From contig CACZZO010000004.1 of the NCBI GenBank assembly GCA_902785755.1, forward strand, positions 92,718 to 156,717: a DNA stretch of 64,000 bases, in the 5' to 3' direction. Of the stretch, positions 25,359-34,925 are shown one piece after another. Under the pieces are notes generated by a model. That model was not told where the DNA came from, ran no database searches, and saw only the letters and a list, made by a program, of their open reading frames with translations. The position numbers and the translations under genes were made by a program. Position 1 is the first letter of the stretch. Every line of letters begins with the position of its first letter. This stretch comes from an uncultured Bacteroidia bacterium. GTDB taxonomy: Bacteria; Bacteroidota; Bacteroidia; Bacteroidales; F082.

Positions 25359-27164
25359 ATGAAAAGATTACACAGTTTACTCACCTGTTTGGTTTTTCTA
25401 ATAGGTTGTCTGCCTTTGCGGGCGCAATGGTCTGGTGGTTTGGATATAGCCGGCGGTCTCGGAGGAATGGAAGGCAGCGTCGTCAATGACGATGCCCCCA
25501 TGTTTCACGGACTTTTGGATGGCGCTTTCCGCCTGAACTACAATTCAGACAAATTCTGTTGGTCAGCCAAAGTATATGGTAGTTGGGAACCCAATACCAC
25601 CGACAATGCCCGTCTACAATACAAGGACGAGCAGGTAAGTATCGTCTACAAAGCCGCCACTACCAAGCCTCTCACTACTGGTTTGAAATCAGATTTTCTT
25701 TGGACTCCCTCACCCAACAGAAAGATTTCACTATGGGTTATGTATCAGTACACCAACGACCGAGCCCGCAACCACACCTTGAATTTTGACGGTGATGTTG
25801 AAGAGTTGGAAAAATTTTCTTACTACTATGAACTTCCTGTCATGGACGGGCAGAAATTGGGAACGGGACTCCAGACCTATAGGAGTTTCAATTCAGGACG
25901 CAACATTTTGCAGGGTTCCCTTGCTTTCCAAACCATGCACAGCGATAAAGTCAACACTTGGACTGTGTTCAAAGCAGGAGAAGAGGTAGAAGGAGGAACG
26001 GTTTTTGATATTGACGATGTCCAAGGCCATGTTTGGAGATACCGCATTACCCCTAATAGCACGGATTTTGACTTCGACGGAGACATTCACCTGCAAAACA
26101 CCCTCATTGACGGAGAAGCCCAACTGAAATTCACCCCTGGCATCCGTCTTTCAACAAGACATTCTTTGGACCACAACAGCGGTGCCACCCAAATCATTAC
26201 ACCCGAAGAAGGGGACGATGAAATCTGGGTGGATTCCGCAATCTTGCGGGAAAGTTTCAATTTCTTGAGCTTCAAGGGAGAACCTTTTCTGGCTCTTGAC
26301 TTCAGTTGGAGAAACCTCGAAGCCCATGCCGATTATGCCTGTCAGGTGTACGGCCGCCGCTTGAATGACGACGCCCACTATCAGCCGTTGAAAATCAAAG
26401 GTTTTTACCCTGTGGGAAAAGCCAACCTGAAGTGGAATATTACTCCCAGACATTCGCTCAACTTGACCAACCTGATGAGCGTCACCCATCCGGATTACAT
26501 CAAAGTTTGTTGGTATGACAGGACTGCCGGCTATTTGGACCAACTGTATCGGGGAAACGAGCAGCTTTTATCGCCACAAACACGACGTTATGCGCTTGAG
26601 TATGAATTCAAGACGAAACATTTTGTCACGCAAACGGCCGTTTCCTATACCCGCGTGGTCGATGAAATAGACCAAACTTGGACGAATGAAGAAATCGGTG
26701 GCCGTGAATATAAGGTGTTCAAATGGCTCAATTCGGCAGACAGCCGTACCGTTGGAGTCTCGGAAAAACTGGGTTGGCATGGAGAAATCATCACAGCCAA
26801 TTTAGGCGTATCTTTTAACCAGTCGCGCCGCAAAGCCAAGAGCGACGGCGCCATCAAAGACTCATATTTTTGGCTGCTTATGGGCGATATATCTGCCAAC
26901 TTGGGTAAGGGTTGGAGCATCGGATCCGACGCACATTACCAAAGTCAGGTAGCCACTTTCTTCACCATATTCAAAGAATACTGTGAACTCAATGTTCATG
27001 TCAAAAAAGACTTCAAACGATTCTCTTTGTACCTTGAAGGCCGCGACCTCCTGGACCAGGAGCGGGAGACAACTTTCGAGTCGGAAGAGACGCAGGAGTT
27101 TTGGATTGAAGAAATCCGAGGCAATCGGCGCATCATCGTTTTGGGTGCCAGTTGGAATTTCTGA
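25359..27164 (+). CDS. Outer-membrane beta-barrel protein, TonB-receptor-like without plug
   Basis: A 601-residue exported protein with a signal peptide (VFLIGCLPLRAQ). The rest is made of alternating-polarity strands rich in aromatics (FRLNYNSDKFCWSAKVYGSW, YALEYEFKTKHFVTQTAVSYTR) and ends in Trp-Asn-Phe; a terminal Phe is the outer-membrane insertion signal. The late GRDLLDQE-type segment is typical of the C-terminal barrel of TonB-dependent receptors, but no plug or TonB box is present. It is six bases behind the MscS-like gene, so the two may serve a common envelope function. No substrate can be named. Confidence 0.75.
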   Translation: MKRLHSLLTCLVFLIGCLPLRAQWSGGLDIAGGLGGMEGSVVNDDAPMFHGLLDGAFRLNYNSDKFCWSAKVYGSWEPNTTDNARLQYKDEQVSIVYKAATTKPLTTGLKSDFLWTPSPNRKISLWVMYQYTNDRARNHTLNFDGDVEELEKFSYYYELPVMDGQKLGTGLQTYRSFNSGRNILQGSLAFQTMHSDKVNTWTVFKAGEEVEGGTVFDIDDVQGHVWRYRITPNSTDFDFDGDIHLQNTLIDGEAQLKFTPGIRLSTRHSLDHNSGATQIITPEEGDDEIWVDSAILRESFNFLSFKGEPFLALDFSWRNLEAHADYACQVYGRRLNDDAHYQPLKIKGFYPVGKANLKWNITPRHSLNLTNLMSVTHPDYIKVCWYDRTAGYLDQLYRGNEQLLSPQTRRYALEYEFKTKHFVTQTAVSYTRVVDEIDQTWTNEEIGGREYKVFKWLNSADSRTVGVSEKLGWHGEIITANLGVSFNQSRRKAKSDGAIKDSYFWLLMGDISANLGKGWSIGSDAHYQSQVATFFTIFKEYCELNVHVKKDFKRFSLYLEGRDLLDQERETTFESEETQEFWIEEIRGNRRIIVLGASWNF

Positions 27165-27184
27165 AAACATATCTAAAAATTCCC

Positions 27185-27192
27185 TAATTTTG
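27185..27192 (+). promoter_or_regulatory. -7 promoter box for proS
   Basis: TAATTTTG matches TAnnTTTG, 28 bases upstream of the proS ATG. Confidence 0.6.
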
Positions 27193-27220
27193 CAGCACGA
27201 AAAACAAAAGCATATCAAAT

Positions 27221-28948
27221 ATGAAAGTAGCAACATTATTAGGCGAGCGTTTCAAGAAGGCACCAGCCGACTGCGTGTTTGACAGTCAGGCACTTATGGT
27301 GCGCGGTGGATATATCAAGTCGGTGGGAACAGGTTTGTTTTCCTTCTTTATGCCGGCCAAACGCATCGCGAAGAAAATAGAAAATATCATCCGCGAGGAG
27401 ATGGATCGCATCGATGGTCAGGAAGTTATGTTCCCTGTCGTTATGCCGGGTGCGCTGTGGCAAGAGTCGGGGCGCTTCAACAGCATCGGCTCGGAATTGC
27501 TTCGCTTCAAGGACCGCAATGGTATCGACATGGTGTTGGGCATGACTCATGAGGAAGCTGCCGTGCAATTAGCCCGCGACGCCGCGAAGAGCTACACGCA
27601 GTATCCTTTCATGATTTACCAAATCCAGACCAAGTTCCGCGACGAACCCCGCTCGCGTGGCGGCTTGATTCGTACCCGCGAGTTCACGATGAAGGATGCC
27701 TACAGTTTCCATACCTCTCAGGAGGATTTGGAACAATACTACGCCAAGGCTTACCACGCCTACGACCGCATCTTTGCCCGCTGCGGCGTGCCGCAAGTGG
27801 TGGCCGTCAAGTCCGACTCGGGCATGATGGGTGGCCGCGTGTCGCATGAGTTCATGCTGCTCACCGACATCGGCGAGGACACCATCGTCATTTGTCCCGA
27901 ATGTGGCTACCGTTCCAACAGCGAAGCCGCCGACTGCATCGTCCACAACGAGGAATACCCAGTTGAGCCTTTGGAGGAGGTTTATACTCCCGATCAAAAG
28001 ACCATTGAGGACGTTTGCAACTATCTCCATGCTTCGCCCTTGCAATCTTGCAAAGCCGTTCTGTATCAGCGTAATATGGACGACAGCCTTGTTATCGTCT
28101 TCTTGCGCGGCGACCTTGAAGTAAACGAAACCAAGCTCCGCAACCTGCTTGGTGCCGAAGTTCATGCCGCCACCGTCACGCCTGAAATGGGAATTTGCGC
28201 TGGCTTCATCGGGCCGAAGGGTTTGCCGGAAGGTATCACCGTGGTCTACGACGAGTCGCTGAAGACATTGAACTCGTTTGTGGCGGGAGCCAACAAAGTG
28301 AATTATCACTACAAAGGTATGAACATGGCCCGCGACCTCGGCGAGGTGAAGTACGACAGCGTGGCAAAGGCCACAGCCGGAGGCATTTGCCCCGTGTGTG
28401 GCAAGCATAGCATCACCATCAGCCGTGGCATTGAGGTGGGCAACATCTTCCAACTCGGCACGAAATATACCGAGTCGATGAACATGCAGTACCTTGACAG
28501 CGACAACACGCTGAAATACCCCATCATGGGCTGCTACGGCATCGGCGTGGGTCGTTTGATTGCCTCGGTTTGCGAGGTGAGCCACGACGACTATGGCCCG
28601 ATTTGGCCTATCACCATCGCCCCTTGGCAGGTGCAGGTGTGCGCCTTGCGCGTGGCCGACGAGAACGTGCGCCGCGTGGCCGATAAGGTTTATGAAGACC
28701 TGAAAAAGGCTGGTGTTGAAGTCCTTTACGACGACCGCAACATCAGCGCGGGCGTGATGTTCTCCGATGCAGACCTTCTTGGTGTGCCGCTGCGCATCGT
28801 GGTCAGCCCGAAGACCTTGGAGCGCAACGCCATCGAGTTTGCCGCCCGCGACAAGTCCTTCAAAGCCGACTTGAATCCTGACAATTGCGTCAACGATGTG
28901 AAGGCCAAGATTAATGAAATGATTGCGGCATTGACGCCTGAAGATTAA
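27221..28948 (+). CDS. proS: Prolyl-tRNA synthetase (bacterial type)
   Basis: Charges tRNA-Pro with proline; class II synthetase. The 575-residue protein has motif 1 around VMFPVVMPGALWQESGR, motif 2 with KFRDEPRSRGGLIRTREFTMKDAYSF, and motif 3 with GCYGIGVGRLIASV. Between motifs 2 and 3 is an editing-type insertion (roughly residues 225-390), and the anticodon-binding domain follows (IAPWQVQVCAL ... VLYDDR). This is the bacterial architecture. Many Bacteroidota instead carry the shorter archaeal/eukaryote-like ProRS, so the type is worth noting. It has its own promoter and a shared terminator. Confidence 0.97.
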   Translation: MKVATLLGERFKKAPADCVFDSQALMVRGGYIKSVGTGLFSFFMPAKRIAKKIENIIREEMDRIDGQEVMFPVVMPGALWQESGRFNSIGSELLRFKDRNGIDMVLGMTHEEAAVQLARDAAKSYTQYPFMIYQIQTKFRDEPRSRGGLIRTREFTMKDAYSFHTSQEDLEQYYAKAYHAYDRIFARCGVPQVVAVKSDSGMMGGRVSHEFMLLTDIGEDTIVICPECGYRSNSEAADCIVHNEEYPVEPLEEVYTPDQKTIEDVCNYLHASPLQSCKAVLYQRNMDDSLVIVFLRGDLEVNETKLRNLLGAEVHAATVTPEMGICAGFIGPKGLPEGITVVYDESLKTLNSFVAGANKVNYHYKGMNMARDLGEVKYDSVAKATAGGICPVCGKHSITISRGIEVGNIFQLGTKYTESMNMQYLDSDNTLKYPIMGCYGIGVGRLIASVCEVSHDDYGPIWPITIAPWQVQVCALRVADENVRRVADKVYEDLKKAGVEVLYDDRNISAGVMFSDADLLGVPLRIVVSPKTLERNAIEFAARDKSFKADLNPDNCVNDVKAKINEMIAALTPED

Positions 28949-28990
28949 ATTTTGTAAAGTCGTGCCGTGGCGCGTCTTTACAGTATTGAC

Positions 28991-29026
28991 AAAAAAATCC
29001 GACAGATTACTCTGCCGGATTTTTTT
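28991..29026. terminator. Bidirectional terminator between proS and nrdG
   Basis: Arms atccg-a-cag (28997-29005) and ctg-c-cggat (29012-29020) form a stem with one internal mismatch. Six A precede it and six T follow, so it can end transcription from both sides. It overlaps the last codons of nrdG on the minus strand. Confidence 0.8.
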
Positions 29027-29516
29027 CTACCTCGAGGACTTCAACATGTTTGTTTCGTTGGAACCACTCCGTGATGTCCTTAACACGCCCGTCGGCGAGG
29101 CGTTTCATCATGCGCTGGTTGGTGGTGGCACTATCCAAGGCACCCAACTCGGCCATGTATCGCCCTAATTTGATGTAGTCGAAATGGTCAGTCGGGACAT
29201 TCTGAGGCAGGTCGTTCTTGCCTGAATACCAAGCCGTTTTCAGGTTGGAATGGCTGTCCTTGATTTTGCGGGCGAGTTCGGAAACAGAATCCGGCTCGTT
29301 GTCGCCACCCATGAAACACACGCAGGTGATGCCCGACTCATAATGCGACACCAAACGATTCAACTCATTAAAATCCAAGTCCTTGCCGATATTATCCCAC
29401 AAATATTTGCTGTGGCAACCCGGACATTGGTTCGGACAGTTGGAAATGTTGATGGCAAGTGTCACTTCATCAGGAACTTCCTGAAAGACGATATCAAAAT
29501 TAGCGTATTTTAGCAT
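29007..29516 (-). CDS. nrdG: Anaerobic ribonucleotide reductase activating protein
   Basis: A 169-residue radical SAM activase that installs the glycyl radical on NrdD under anaerobic conditions. The iron-sulfur motif is CPNQCPGC (Cys-x3-Cys-x2-Cys) near residue 27, and the GGDNEP segment fits the SAM-binding glycine-rich loop. The ATG at 29516 (MLKYANFD) overlaps the nrdD stop by seven bases. A much longer upstream frame is an out-of-frame reading of nrdD and is rejected. Confidence 0.95.
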   Translation of the reverse strand: MLKYANFDIVFQEVPDEVTLAINISNCPNQCPGCHSKYLWDNIGKDLDFNELNRLVSHYESGITCVCFMGGDNEPDSVSELARKIKDSHSNLKTAWYSGKNDLPQNVPTDHFDYIKLGRYMAELGALDSATTNQRMMKRLADGRVKDITEWFQRNKHVEVLEVEKNPAE

Positions 29517-31621
29517 CTTTCCATCTCCATTTTTCCATAGTGACGGCGGGCGGCTTCTTGCTGGCGCGGCTCGCTGAAATTGCTGACGCGCTTCAAGTAA
29601 CCGATGATGCGGGTCAGGTAGTCGATGTTGTGGCTGTGGCACTCGGGGCACTCCTTCAGATAGCGCTTGTCGATGTGGCCGCAATCGTTGCAAATGGTGT
29701 TGGGCACGTTGAAAGTGAAATAGTTGCAACCTTCGCGGGCGGCCACGCGCAGCAATTGGCGGTATTGTTCCTTGCTCAAATGTTCCTCAAGGTTGCAATG
29801 CAAGGCCGAGCCACCAGTGAGGTGCTTGATATATTTTTCGCCGTGCAAGCGGAACTTGTCCAAAACATTGGTGTTCGGGTCTTCCACGATGTAGAAATAG
29901 CTGTTGTAGCAGTCGCGGTGTACCTCATAGCCGTCTTCCCTGTCCCACTTGGAGTGCTTCACGCCCACATTCTCGGCGGGAATCATCTCGCAATTGAACA
30001 TCAGGCCGTCCGCCTTGGAATAATATTTCTTGTTGTATTTCTCAATGAGGCCAAGCACGTCTTGCACAAAAGCCTCATATTCAGGATTGTCCGAAATCTT
30101 GATTTTCAGGAACTCGGCTGCCTCCACAAGGCCGTTCACACCGATGGTGAGGTATTGTCGGCCCAAGTTGATGTAGCCCGCATCGAAGAGTGGCAACATG
30201 CCTTTCTTCTGCAATTCCTTCAGGTTTTCGTTGTAGCATATTTGCACCTTGTGGCAAAGGTCGACGATTTCCTCAAGGAAAGTGAGGTAGTGCATGTTGT
30301 TGCGAGCGGCATACTGGATGCAGCGGTTCAGGTTGATGGTGAGCACGCTCTTTGAACCCGTCGAAACGCCACCGGCACCAAGGGTGTAACTGAAACCGTT
30401 GTCCTGAATCTCGTTGCGCAGGCGGCAGCACGATGAAAGCGAGTCGGCGTTGTCGCTCAAATAGGTGAAGAACGAATGGCCTTCAGCATACATTTCGGCG
30501 GTGAAGTCGGCCCACTCTTGGTCGATGACGTCGCCGTCTTTTGAAAGGAGAGCCATTGTTTCCACGGGGAAGGTCAGCACGCTCTTGAGGCGCTCGGCGT
30601 TGAACCACTTCATGAAGCGTTTTTGAAGCCAACTTAGTGATTCCCAATCGGGTTGTGTGCCATCGGGGAAGTAGAAATTGCCGAACAACGACTCGAAATA
30701 ATAGCGGTCATAATATGCAATGTTCCAAAATACTGATTGATAGTTTCTTGCACCGGCGGGTTGATTCAAGGAATACACAATCTGCTGGAAACAGTCGGTG
30801 ATAACCTTATCGATGGTGCGAGGTTTCAGCGAGTGGTCGACCACCTCATTGGCACGTTTGTAATAGTCTGTGCCATAGTCCTTTCCGATGAAATAGTTCA
30901 TATACATCAGGAACTCGGGCGTGGCGCAGGCACCGGAAAGTTGCGACGACACCATGAACACCATATTAATAAAGCCGCCGCAGAACGAGCGCAGTTTGGT
31001 GGGTGCAGTGCTGTTGCCGCCAATGCTGCTCGTGCCTTCGTTCAGCCACGGGTACATGGTGATGGAAGCACAATAGTTGGCCAACGAAGTTTCATCGTTC
31101 TTGTAAATGAAGTGGTTGTTGAGTAGGTAGAGGTAACGGTCGGAAAGTTCCTTGCCATACATCGACTTGATGCGGTCGGTCAGCAGGCGGCGGTTGATGC
31201 GGATGAAGCTCGACTTGGGCAATTCGCCGATGAGTGTGGCGATATTTTTTTGCTCCACGTTGGCGTTGGCGTCATACTTCGAGCCTGTGGCAGGATTCGA
31301 GGCGTTGACGTAGTTGCTCAAAAAGTCGATTTTCTCGCGAATTTCGCGGTCCTCGCTGTGCTTTTGGCGATACAGGATGTAGTTTTTCGCCACCGTGTAA
31401 TATTGTTCGGCCATCAATGCGGTTTCCACTTGGTTTTGGATTTCCTCCACGCTGATGCCGTTGGTCACACGGACGCGGCTCAGGATGGCGTTCAAGTCCT
31501 CGTCGGTGGCATAGCATCCCGAGGCCAAAAAGGCCTTGCTGATGGCGATTTTTATCTTGTCTAAGGAGAAGGCTTCCTGTTTGCCGTCTCTTTTGGTGAT
31601 ATACAGTCCTCCGTTGCTCAT
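29510..31621 (-). CDS. nrdD: Anaerobic ribonucleoside-triphosphate reductase
   Basis: Class III ribonucleotide reductase that makes dNTPs without oxygen. The 703-residue protein starts with an ATP-cone (ITKRDGKQEAFSLDKIKIAI) for allosteric control. The large barrel contains active-site blocks such as STGSKSVLTINLNRC. Near the C-terminus are four cysteines of a zinc site (CNDC, CPEC) and the glycyl-radical motif RIIGY, with Gly674 expected to carry the radical. It forms an operon with nrdG. Its presence, with no aerobic reductase seen here, fits an anaerobe. Confidence 0.97.
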   Translation of the reverse strand: MSNGGLYITKRDGKQEAFSLDKIKIAISKAFLASGCYATDEDLNAILSRVRVTNGISVEEIQNQVETALMAEQYYTVAKNYILYRQKHSEDREIREKIDFLSNYVNASNPATGSKYDANANVEQKNIATLIGELPKSSFIRINRRLLTDRIKSMYGKELSDRYLYLLNNHFIYKNDETSLANYCASITMYPWLNEGTSSIGGNSTAPTKLRSFCGGFINMVFMVSSQLSGACATPEFLMYMNYFIGKDYGTDYYKRANEVVDHSLKPRTIDKVITDCFQQIVYSLNQPAGARNYQSVFWNIAYYDRYYFESLFGNFYFPDGTQPDWESLSWLQKRFMKWFNAERLKSVLTFPVETMALLSKDGDVIDQEWADFTAEMYAEGHSFFTYLSDNADSLSSCCRLRNEIQDNGFSYTLGAGGVSTGSKSVLTINLNRCIQYAARNNMHYLTFLEEIVDLCHKVQICYNENLKELQKKGMLPLFDAGYINLGRQYLTIGVNGLVEAAEFLKIKISDNPEYEAFVQDVLGLIEKYNKKYYSKADGLMFNCEMIPAENVGVKHSKWDREDGYEVHRDCYNSYFYIVEDPNTNVLDKFRLHGEKYIKHLTGGSALHCNLEEHLSKEQYRQLLRVAAREGCNYFTFNVPNTICNDCGHIDKRYLKECPECHSHNIDYLTRIIGYLKRVSNFSEPRQQEAARRHYGKMEMERC

Positions 31622-31695
31622 AAAGAAGTGCTTGTTTTCTAAAGTTATTGATTATCACAAGGTTAAAATGAAATCCATTGAAAATCCTTGCTTTG

Positions 31696-31703
31696 CAAAG
31701 GTA
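31696..31703 (-). promoter_or_regulatory. -7 promoter box for nrdD-nrdG
   Basis: TACCTTTG on the minus strand matches TAnnTTTG, giving a leader of about 65-70 bases. I saw no NrdR-box pair near it. Confidence 0.5.
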
Positions 31704-31814
31704 TATTATTTTGCGCTCATAAGGCAAATTAATTATTGTTTTTTTTCTCAACATAATTATCAACAGCCTAATTTTTTGATTTGGTTGGACTTGCGATTTG
31801 TCCGCCGATTTTTG

Positions 31815-31822
31815 TATTTTTG
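31815..31822 (+). promoter_or_regulatory. -7 promoter box for rnr
   Basis: TATTTTTG matches TAnnTTTG, 23 bases upstream of the rnr ATG. TTG at 31791-31793 is a possible -33 element. Confidence 0.6.
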
Positions 31823-31845
31823 CACCCATATTAATAAGGAATACT

Positions 31846-34053
31846 ATGGCAAAAAAGAAGAAAATCGAGAATAAGCTGAGCACTTTCACGAGTGTGATTT
31901 TGGGCATTTTCGCAGACCAGCCTTTTCGCCCGAAAAACTACAAGCAAGTCTGCAAAATCATGGGTATCAAAGACTTGGCGGGAAAAGATGTGGTGTATAA
32001 ATTGCTTATCGACCTGAAAGACAAAGGTTTGCTGCAAGAAGAAAGGCCTTACAGCTATGTGATGAGCAAGGCGGGCATGGCGCAGTTTGGGCCTAAGACG
32101 AAATATGTGGAAGGAACGGTCGAGATGAAATCGACGGGCAAGGCATACGTCATCCGCGACGACGAAGACGGTGAGGACATTTTCATCGCCGCCAACAACA
32201 CTTACAAGGCGTTGCATGGCGACCGTGTGCGCGTGGCGATGTTCCCGAAGCGCAACAACAGCAAGCCCGAAGGCGAAATCGTGGAGGTGTTGGAACGCCG
32301 CCACACCGATTTCGTGGGCCTGCTGAGCATTTCGCACGGCTATGTCTATGTCCGCCCCGATGTGGACTGGATGCCAGTCGACATTTTCATCCCGCGCGGC
32401 GACCTCCACGGCGCGAAAGATGGCCAAAAAGTCATTGCTCATTTGGTGGATTGGCCCGACGGCTCGGGCAATCCTTTCGGCGAAATCACACGTGTGCTGG
32501 GCAAGCCCGGCGAGAACGATGTGGAAATGGAAAGCATCTTGGCCGCCCATGAATACCCAATAGAATTTCCGAAAGAGGTTGAAAAAGAGGCAAGTAAGAT
32601 TCCTTCCAAAATCAGTAGGGATGAAATCAAACGGCGTCGCGACTTCCGAAAGGTGTTTACCATCACCATCGACCCCGCCGACGCGAAAGACTTCGACGAT
32701 GCCATCAGTTTGCAGAAACTGCCCAACGGCCATTGGGAGGTGGGTGTGCATATCGCCGACGTGTCGCATTACGTCCAGCCCGGCTCGGCCATCGACAAGG
32801 AAGCCTTGGACCGAGGCACTTCTGTCTACCTCGTCGACCGCACCATCCCCATGTTGCCCGAAAAGCTGTGCAACAATGTGTGTTCGCTCCGTCCTGATGA
32901 GGAAAAACTGACCTTCAGCGTGGTCTTCGAGATGGACGACGAGGCCAAGATATACGACCGCTGGATTGGCAAGACCATCATCAAGTCGTGCCGCAGATAC
33001 ACATACGAGGAAGTGCAGACCATGATTGAAGGCGGCGAAGGCGACTACAAGAACGAAATCCTGACGTTCCACAATCTGGCCACCAAACTGCGCGAACAAC
33101 GCATGGCCTTGGGCAGCATCAACTTCCATTCCGAGGAGGTGAAGTTCGTTTTGGACGAGAACAAGAAACCCATCGATACCTATGTCCGCGTGCAAAACGA
33201 AAGCCACGAATTGATTGAGGACTTCATGCTGTTGGCCAACCGTACCGTGGCCGAAACCTTCGGCAAGCCCGAAAGCAAATGGCACAACAATACCTTCGTC
33301 TACCGTATCCACGATGAGCCTAATCCTGAGAAAATCAACAAGTTCATGCTGCTGATTTCGCGCTTGGGTTACACCATGGACCTCAGCAGCCGCTCCTCTT
33401 TGGTGCGTTCCTACAACAAACTGTTTGAGGATGTGGAGGGCAAGGGCGAGAAGAACCTCATCGAGACGGTTGCCGTCCGCACGATGGCCAAGGCAAAATA
33501 CAGTACCGACAACATCGGGCACTATGGTTTGGCTTTCGACTATTACACCCATTTCACTTCGCCCATCCGCCGCTATCCCGACTTGATGGTGCATCGCCTG
33601 ATTGAAAGGTATCTCATTGAGGGCCAAGGCTCTGCCGACAAGAAGGCTTACGAGGAAATGTGTGAACACTCCAGCGAAATGGAGAAACAGGCCGAGGAAA
33701 TGGAACGCCAGTCCATCAAGTACAAGCAGGCCGAATACCTGCAAGACAAGATCGGGCAAGTGTTTGAGGGCTTGGTTTCGGGCGTGAGCAAATGGGGCTT
33801 GTTTGTCGAGCTGAAAGGCAACAAATGTGAGGGCTTGGTGCGCTATGAGGACCTTCCCGGCGACTATTATTACTTGGATGACGACAACTTCCGCGTCATC
33901 GGGCAAGAGACGGGGCGTATCATCCAATTGGGCGACGAAGTGCGCGTCCGCGTGAAGGCCGTCGACCTCTTCAAGCACAAGATGGACTTTGAAATGTTGG
34001 CCGACATGCCGGCTTCTTTGAAGAAGTCGAAACAGAAAAAACGCTTGTATTGA
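31846..34053 (+). CDS. rnr: Ribonuclease R
   Basis: A 735-residue 3'-to-5' exoribonuclease that degrades structured RNA. After a basic start and a winged-helix segment (NYKQVCKIMGI) come two cold-shock/OB domains (EGTVEMKSTGKAYVI; DFVGLLSISHGYVYV). The RNB catalytic domain has TIDPADAKDFDDAIS, carrying the metal-binding aspartates, then HIADVSHYV and the late TSPIRRYPDLMVHR. A C-terminal S1 domain (GQVFEGLVSGVSKWGLFVEL) and a basic tail finish it. ATG 31846 was chosen because the upstream extension lies over the promoter. A minus-strand open frame of similar length is only its shadow. Confidence 0.97.
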   Translation: MAKKKKIENKLSTFTSVILGIFADQPFRPKNYKQVCKIMGIKDLAGKDVVYKLLIDLKDKGLLQEERPYSYVMSKAGMAQFGPKTKYVEGTVEMKSTGKAYVIRDDEDGEDIFIAANNTYKALHGDRVRVAMFPKRNNSKPEGEIVEVLERRHTDFVGLLSISHGYVYVRPDVDWMPVDIFIPRGDLHGAKDGQKVIAHLVDWPDGSGNPFGEITRVLGKPGENDVEMESILAAHEYPIEFPKEVEKEASKIPSKISRDEIKRRRDFRKVFTITIDPADAKDFDDAISLQKLPNGHWEVGVHIADVSHYVQPGSAIDKEALDRGTSVYLVDRTIPMLPEKLCNNVCSLRPDEEKLTFSVVFEMDDEAKIYDRWIGKTIIKSCRRYTYEEVQTMIEGGEGDYKNEILTFHNLATKLREQRMALGSINFHSEEVKFVLDENKKPIDTYVRVQNESHELIEDFMLLANRTVAETFGKPESKWHNNTFVYRIHDEPNPEKINKFMLLISRLGYTMDLSSRSSLVRSYNKLFEDVEGKGEKNLIETVAVRTMAKAKYSTDNIGHYGLAFDYYTHFTSPIRRYPDLMVHRLIERYLIEGQGSADKKAYEEMCEHSSEMEKQAEEMERQSIKYKQAEYLQDKIGQVFEGLVSGVSKWGLFVELKGNKCEGLVRYEDLPGDYYYLDDDNFRVIGQETGRIIQLGDEVRVRVKAVDLFKHKMDFEMLADMPASLKKSKQKKRLY

Positions 34054-34063
34054 CAAAAATATG

Positions 34064-34071
34064 TACTTTTG
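34064..34071 (+). promoter_or_regulatory. -7 promoter box for the BACON-like lipoprotein pair
   Basis: TACTTTTG matches TAnnTTTG, 23 bases upstream of the first lipoprotein ATG; TTG at 34045-34047 is a possible -33 element. Confidence 0.6.
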
Positions 34072-34094
34072 CGGCAAATTAAATTATCACAGAT

Positions 34095-34904
34095 ATGAAA
34101 AGGAAAAAAGTTTTTTTGATGATGGCTTTGATGGCCGTGACAGTAACGGGTTTTCTCGGTTGTTCGAAGAACTACATCATTCGTGTTTCAACCCAAAACC
34201 TTTGGTTCGGCCTTGAGGCTGAAACGCAGACGTTGGAAATCACTGCCAACTGCGAGTGGACGATAACCCGCAATGACAATGCCGATTGGTACACTATTTC
34301 CCAGATGAGCGGTAAAAAGGACGGTGTCATTTCGGTGACGGTCGAAGCCCTTGAAGACGGCGACTATCGTGGCTCGACTTTCGTCATTTCTTCGCCCGGA
34401 GGACACGTGCGCCGTACCATTTTCGTTTCGCAGAACAAACTTGATTTCGATGGCATGGTTAATAAGGTGTTCGGTGTGATGGAATTGGAACATTGGAACA
34501 CCGACTTTTTTGACCAGATGATTGAGGATTCTTACAAACATGCGATTTATGACCCATACGACACCACAACGGGCTACCACATGTTTTTCCTCGAAAACGG
34601 CCACGGCATCCAGCGCGACCATCATGATGATACGGTGGTGTATTACAGTTTCACTTACGAGTACAATCCCATCGACCAGATTCTCCACATTGATTTTGTG
34701 ACAGTTCCAGGTGCTCCCGAAAGCTATTCACCTAACGTGCTGACAGCCAGCGACTCATTGTATCGGTTCATGCACGAGTACAAGCCCAATTTCTTTGAGC
34801 GTGTCGACATGCGCAAGGTAGGCACCTACATTCCTGAAGAGATAACCCGCATGAGAAGCGTGGCCACCAAACGCAAGGGAGGAGAGGGCATCTTTCGGTT
34901 TTAA
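34095..34904 (+). CDS. BACON-like lipoprotein, copy A
   Basis: A 269-residue lipoprotein. The lipobox is GFLGC, with Cys23 lipidated. Residues about 30-115 look like a BACON domain: LEITANCEWTITRNDNADWY, then SVTVEAL and FVISSPGGHVRRTIFVSQ. The C-terminal half, from DFDGMVNKVFGVMELEHWNTDFF on, is shared only with the next gene and is unrecognised. BACON domains are thought to bind mucin or carbohydrate, which is inference here. It is followed after 21 bases by a paralogue. Confidence 0.75.
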   Translation: MKRKKVFLMMALMAVTVTGFLGCSKNYIIRVSTQNLWFGLEAETQTLEITANCEWTITRNDNADWYTISQMSGKKDGVISVTVEALEDGDYRGSTFVISSPGGHVRRTIFVSQNKLDFDGMVNKVFGVMELEHWNTDFFDQMIEDSYKHAIYDPYDTTTGYHMFFLENGHGIQRDHHDDTVVYYSFTYEYNPIDQILHIDFVTVPGAPESYSPNVLTASDSLYRFMHEYKPNFFERVDMRKVGTYIPEEITRMRSVATKRKGGEGIFRF

Positions 34905-34925
34905 CCTTTTTTAGTCAGGTTTGCT

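Noticed and set aside
29517..29729. A 71-codon N-terminal extension of nrdG
   Set aside because: It is an out-of-frame reading of the nrdD 3' end with Arg/Pro/His-rich nonsense; the ATG at 29516 begins the conserved protein.
31831..34077. A 748-codon open frame on the minus strand opposite rnr
   Set aside because: It mirrors rnr over its whole length, has no family-like motifs, and has low-complexity His/Gln/Val-rich composition typical of an antisense shadow of a GC-rich gene.
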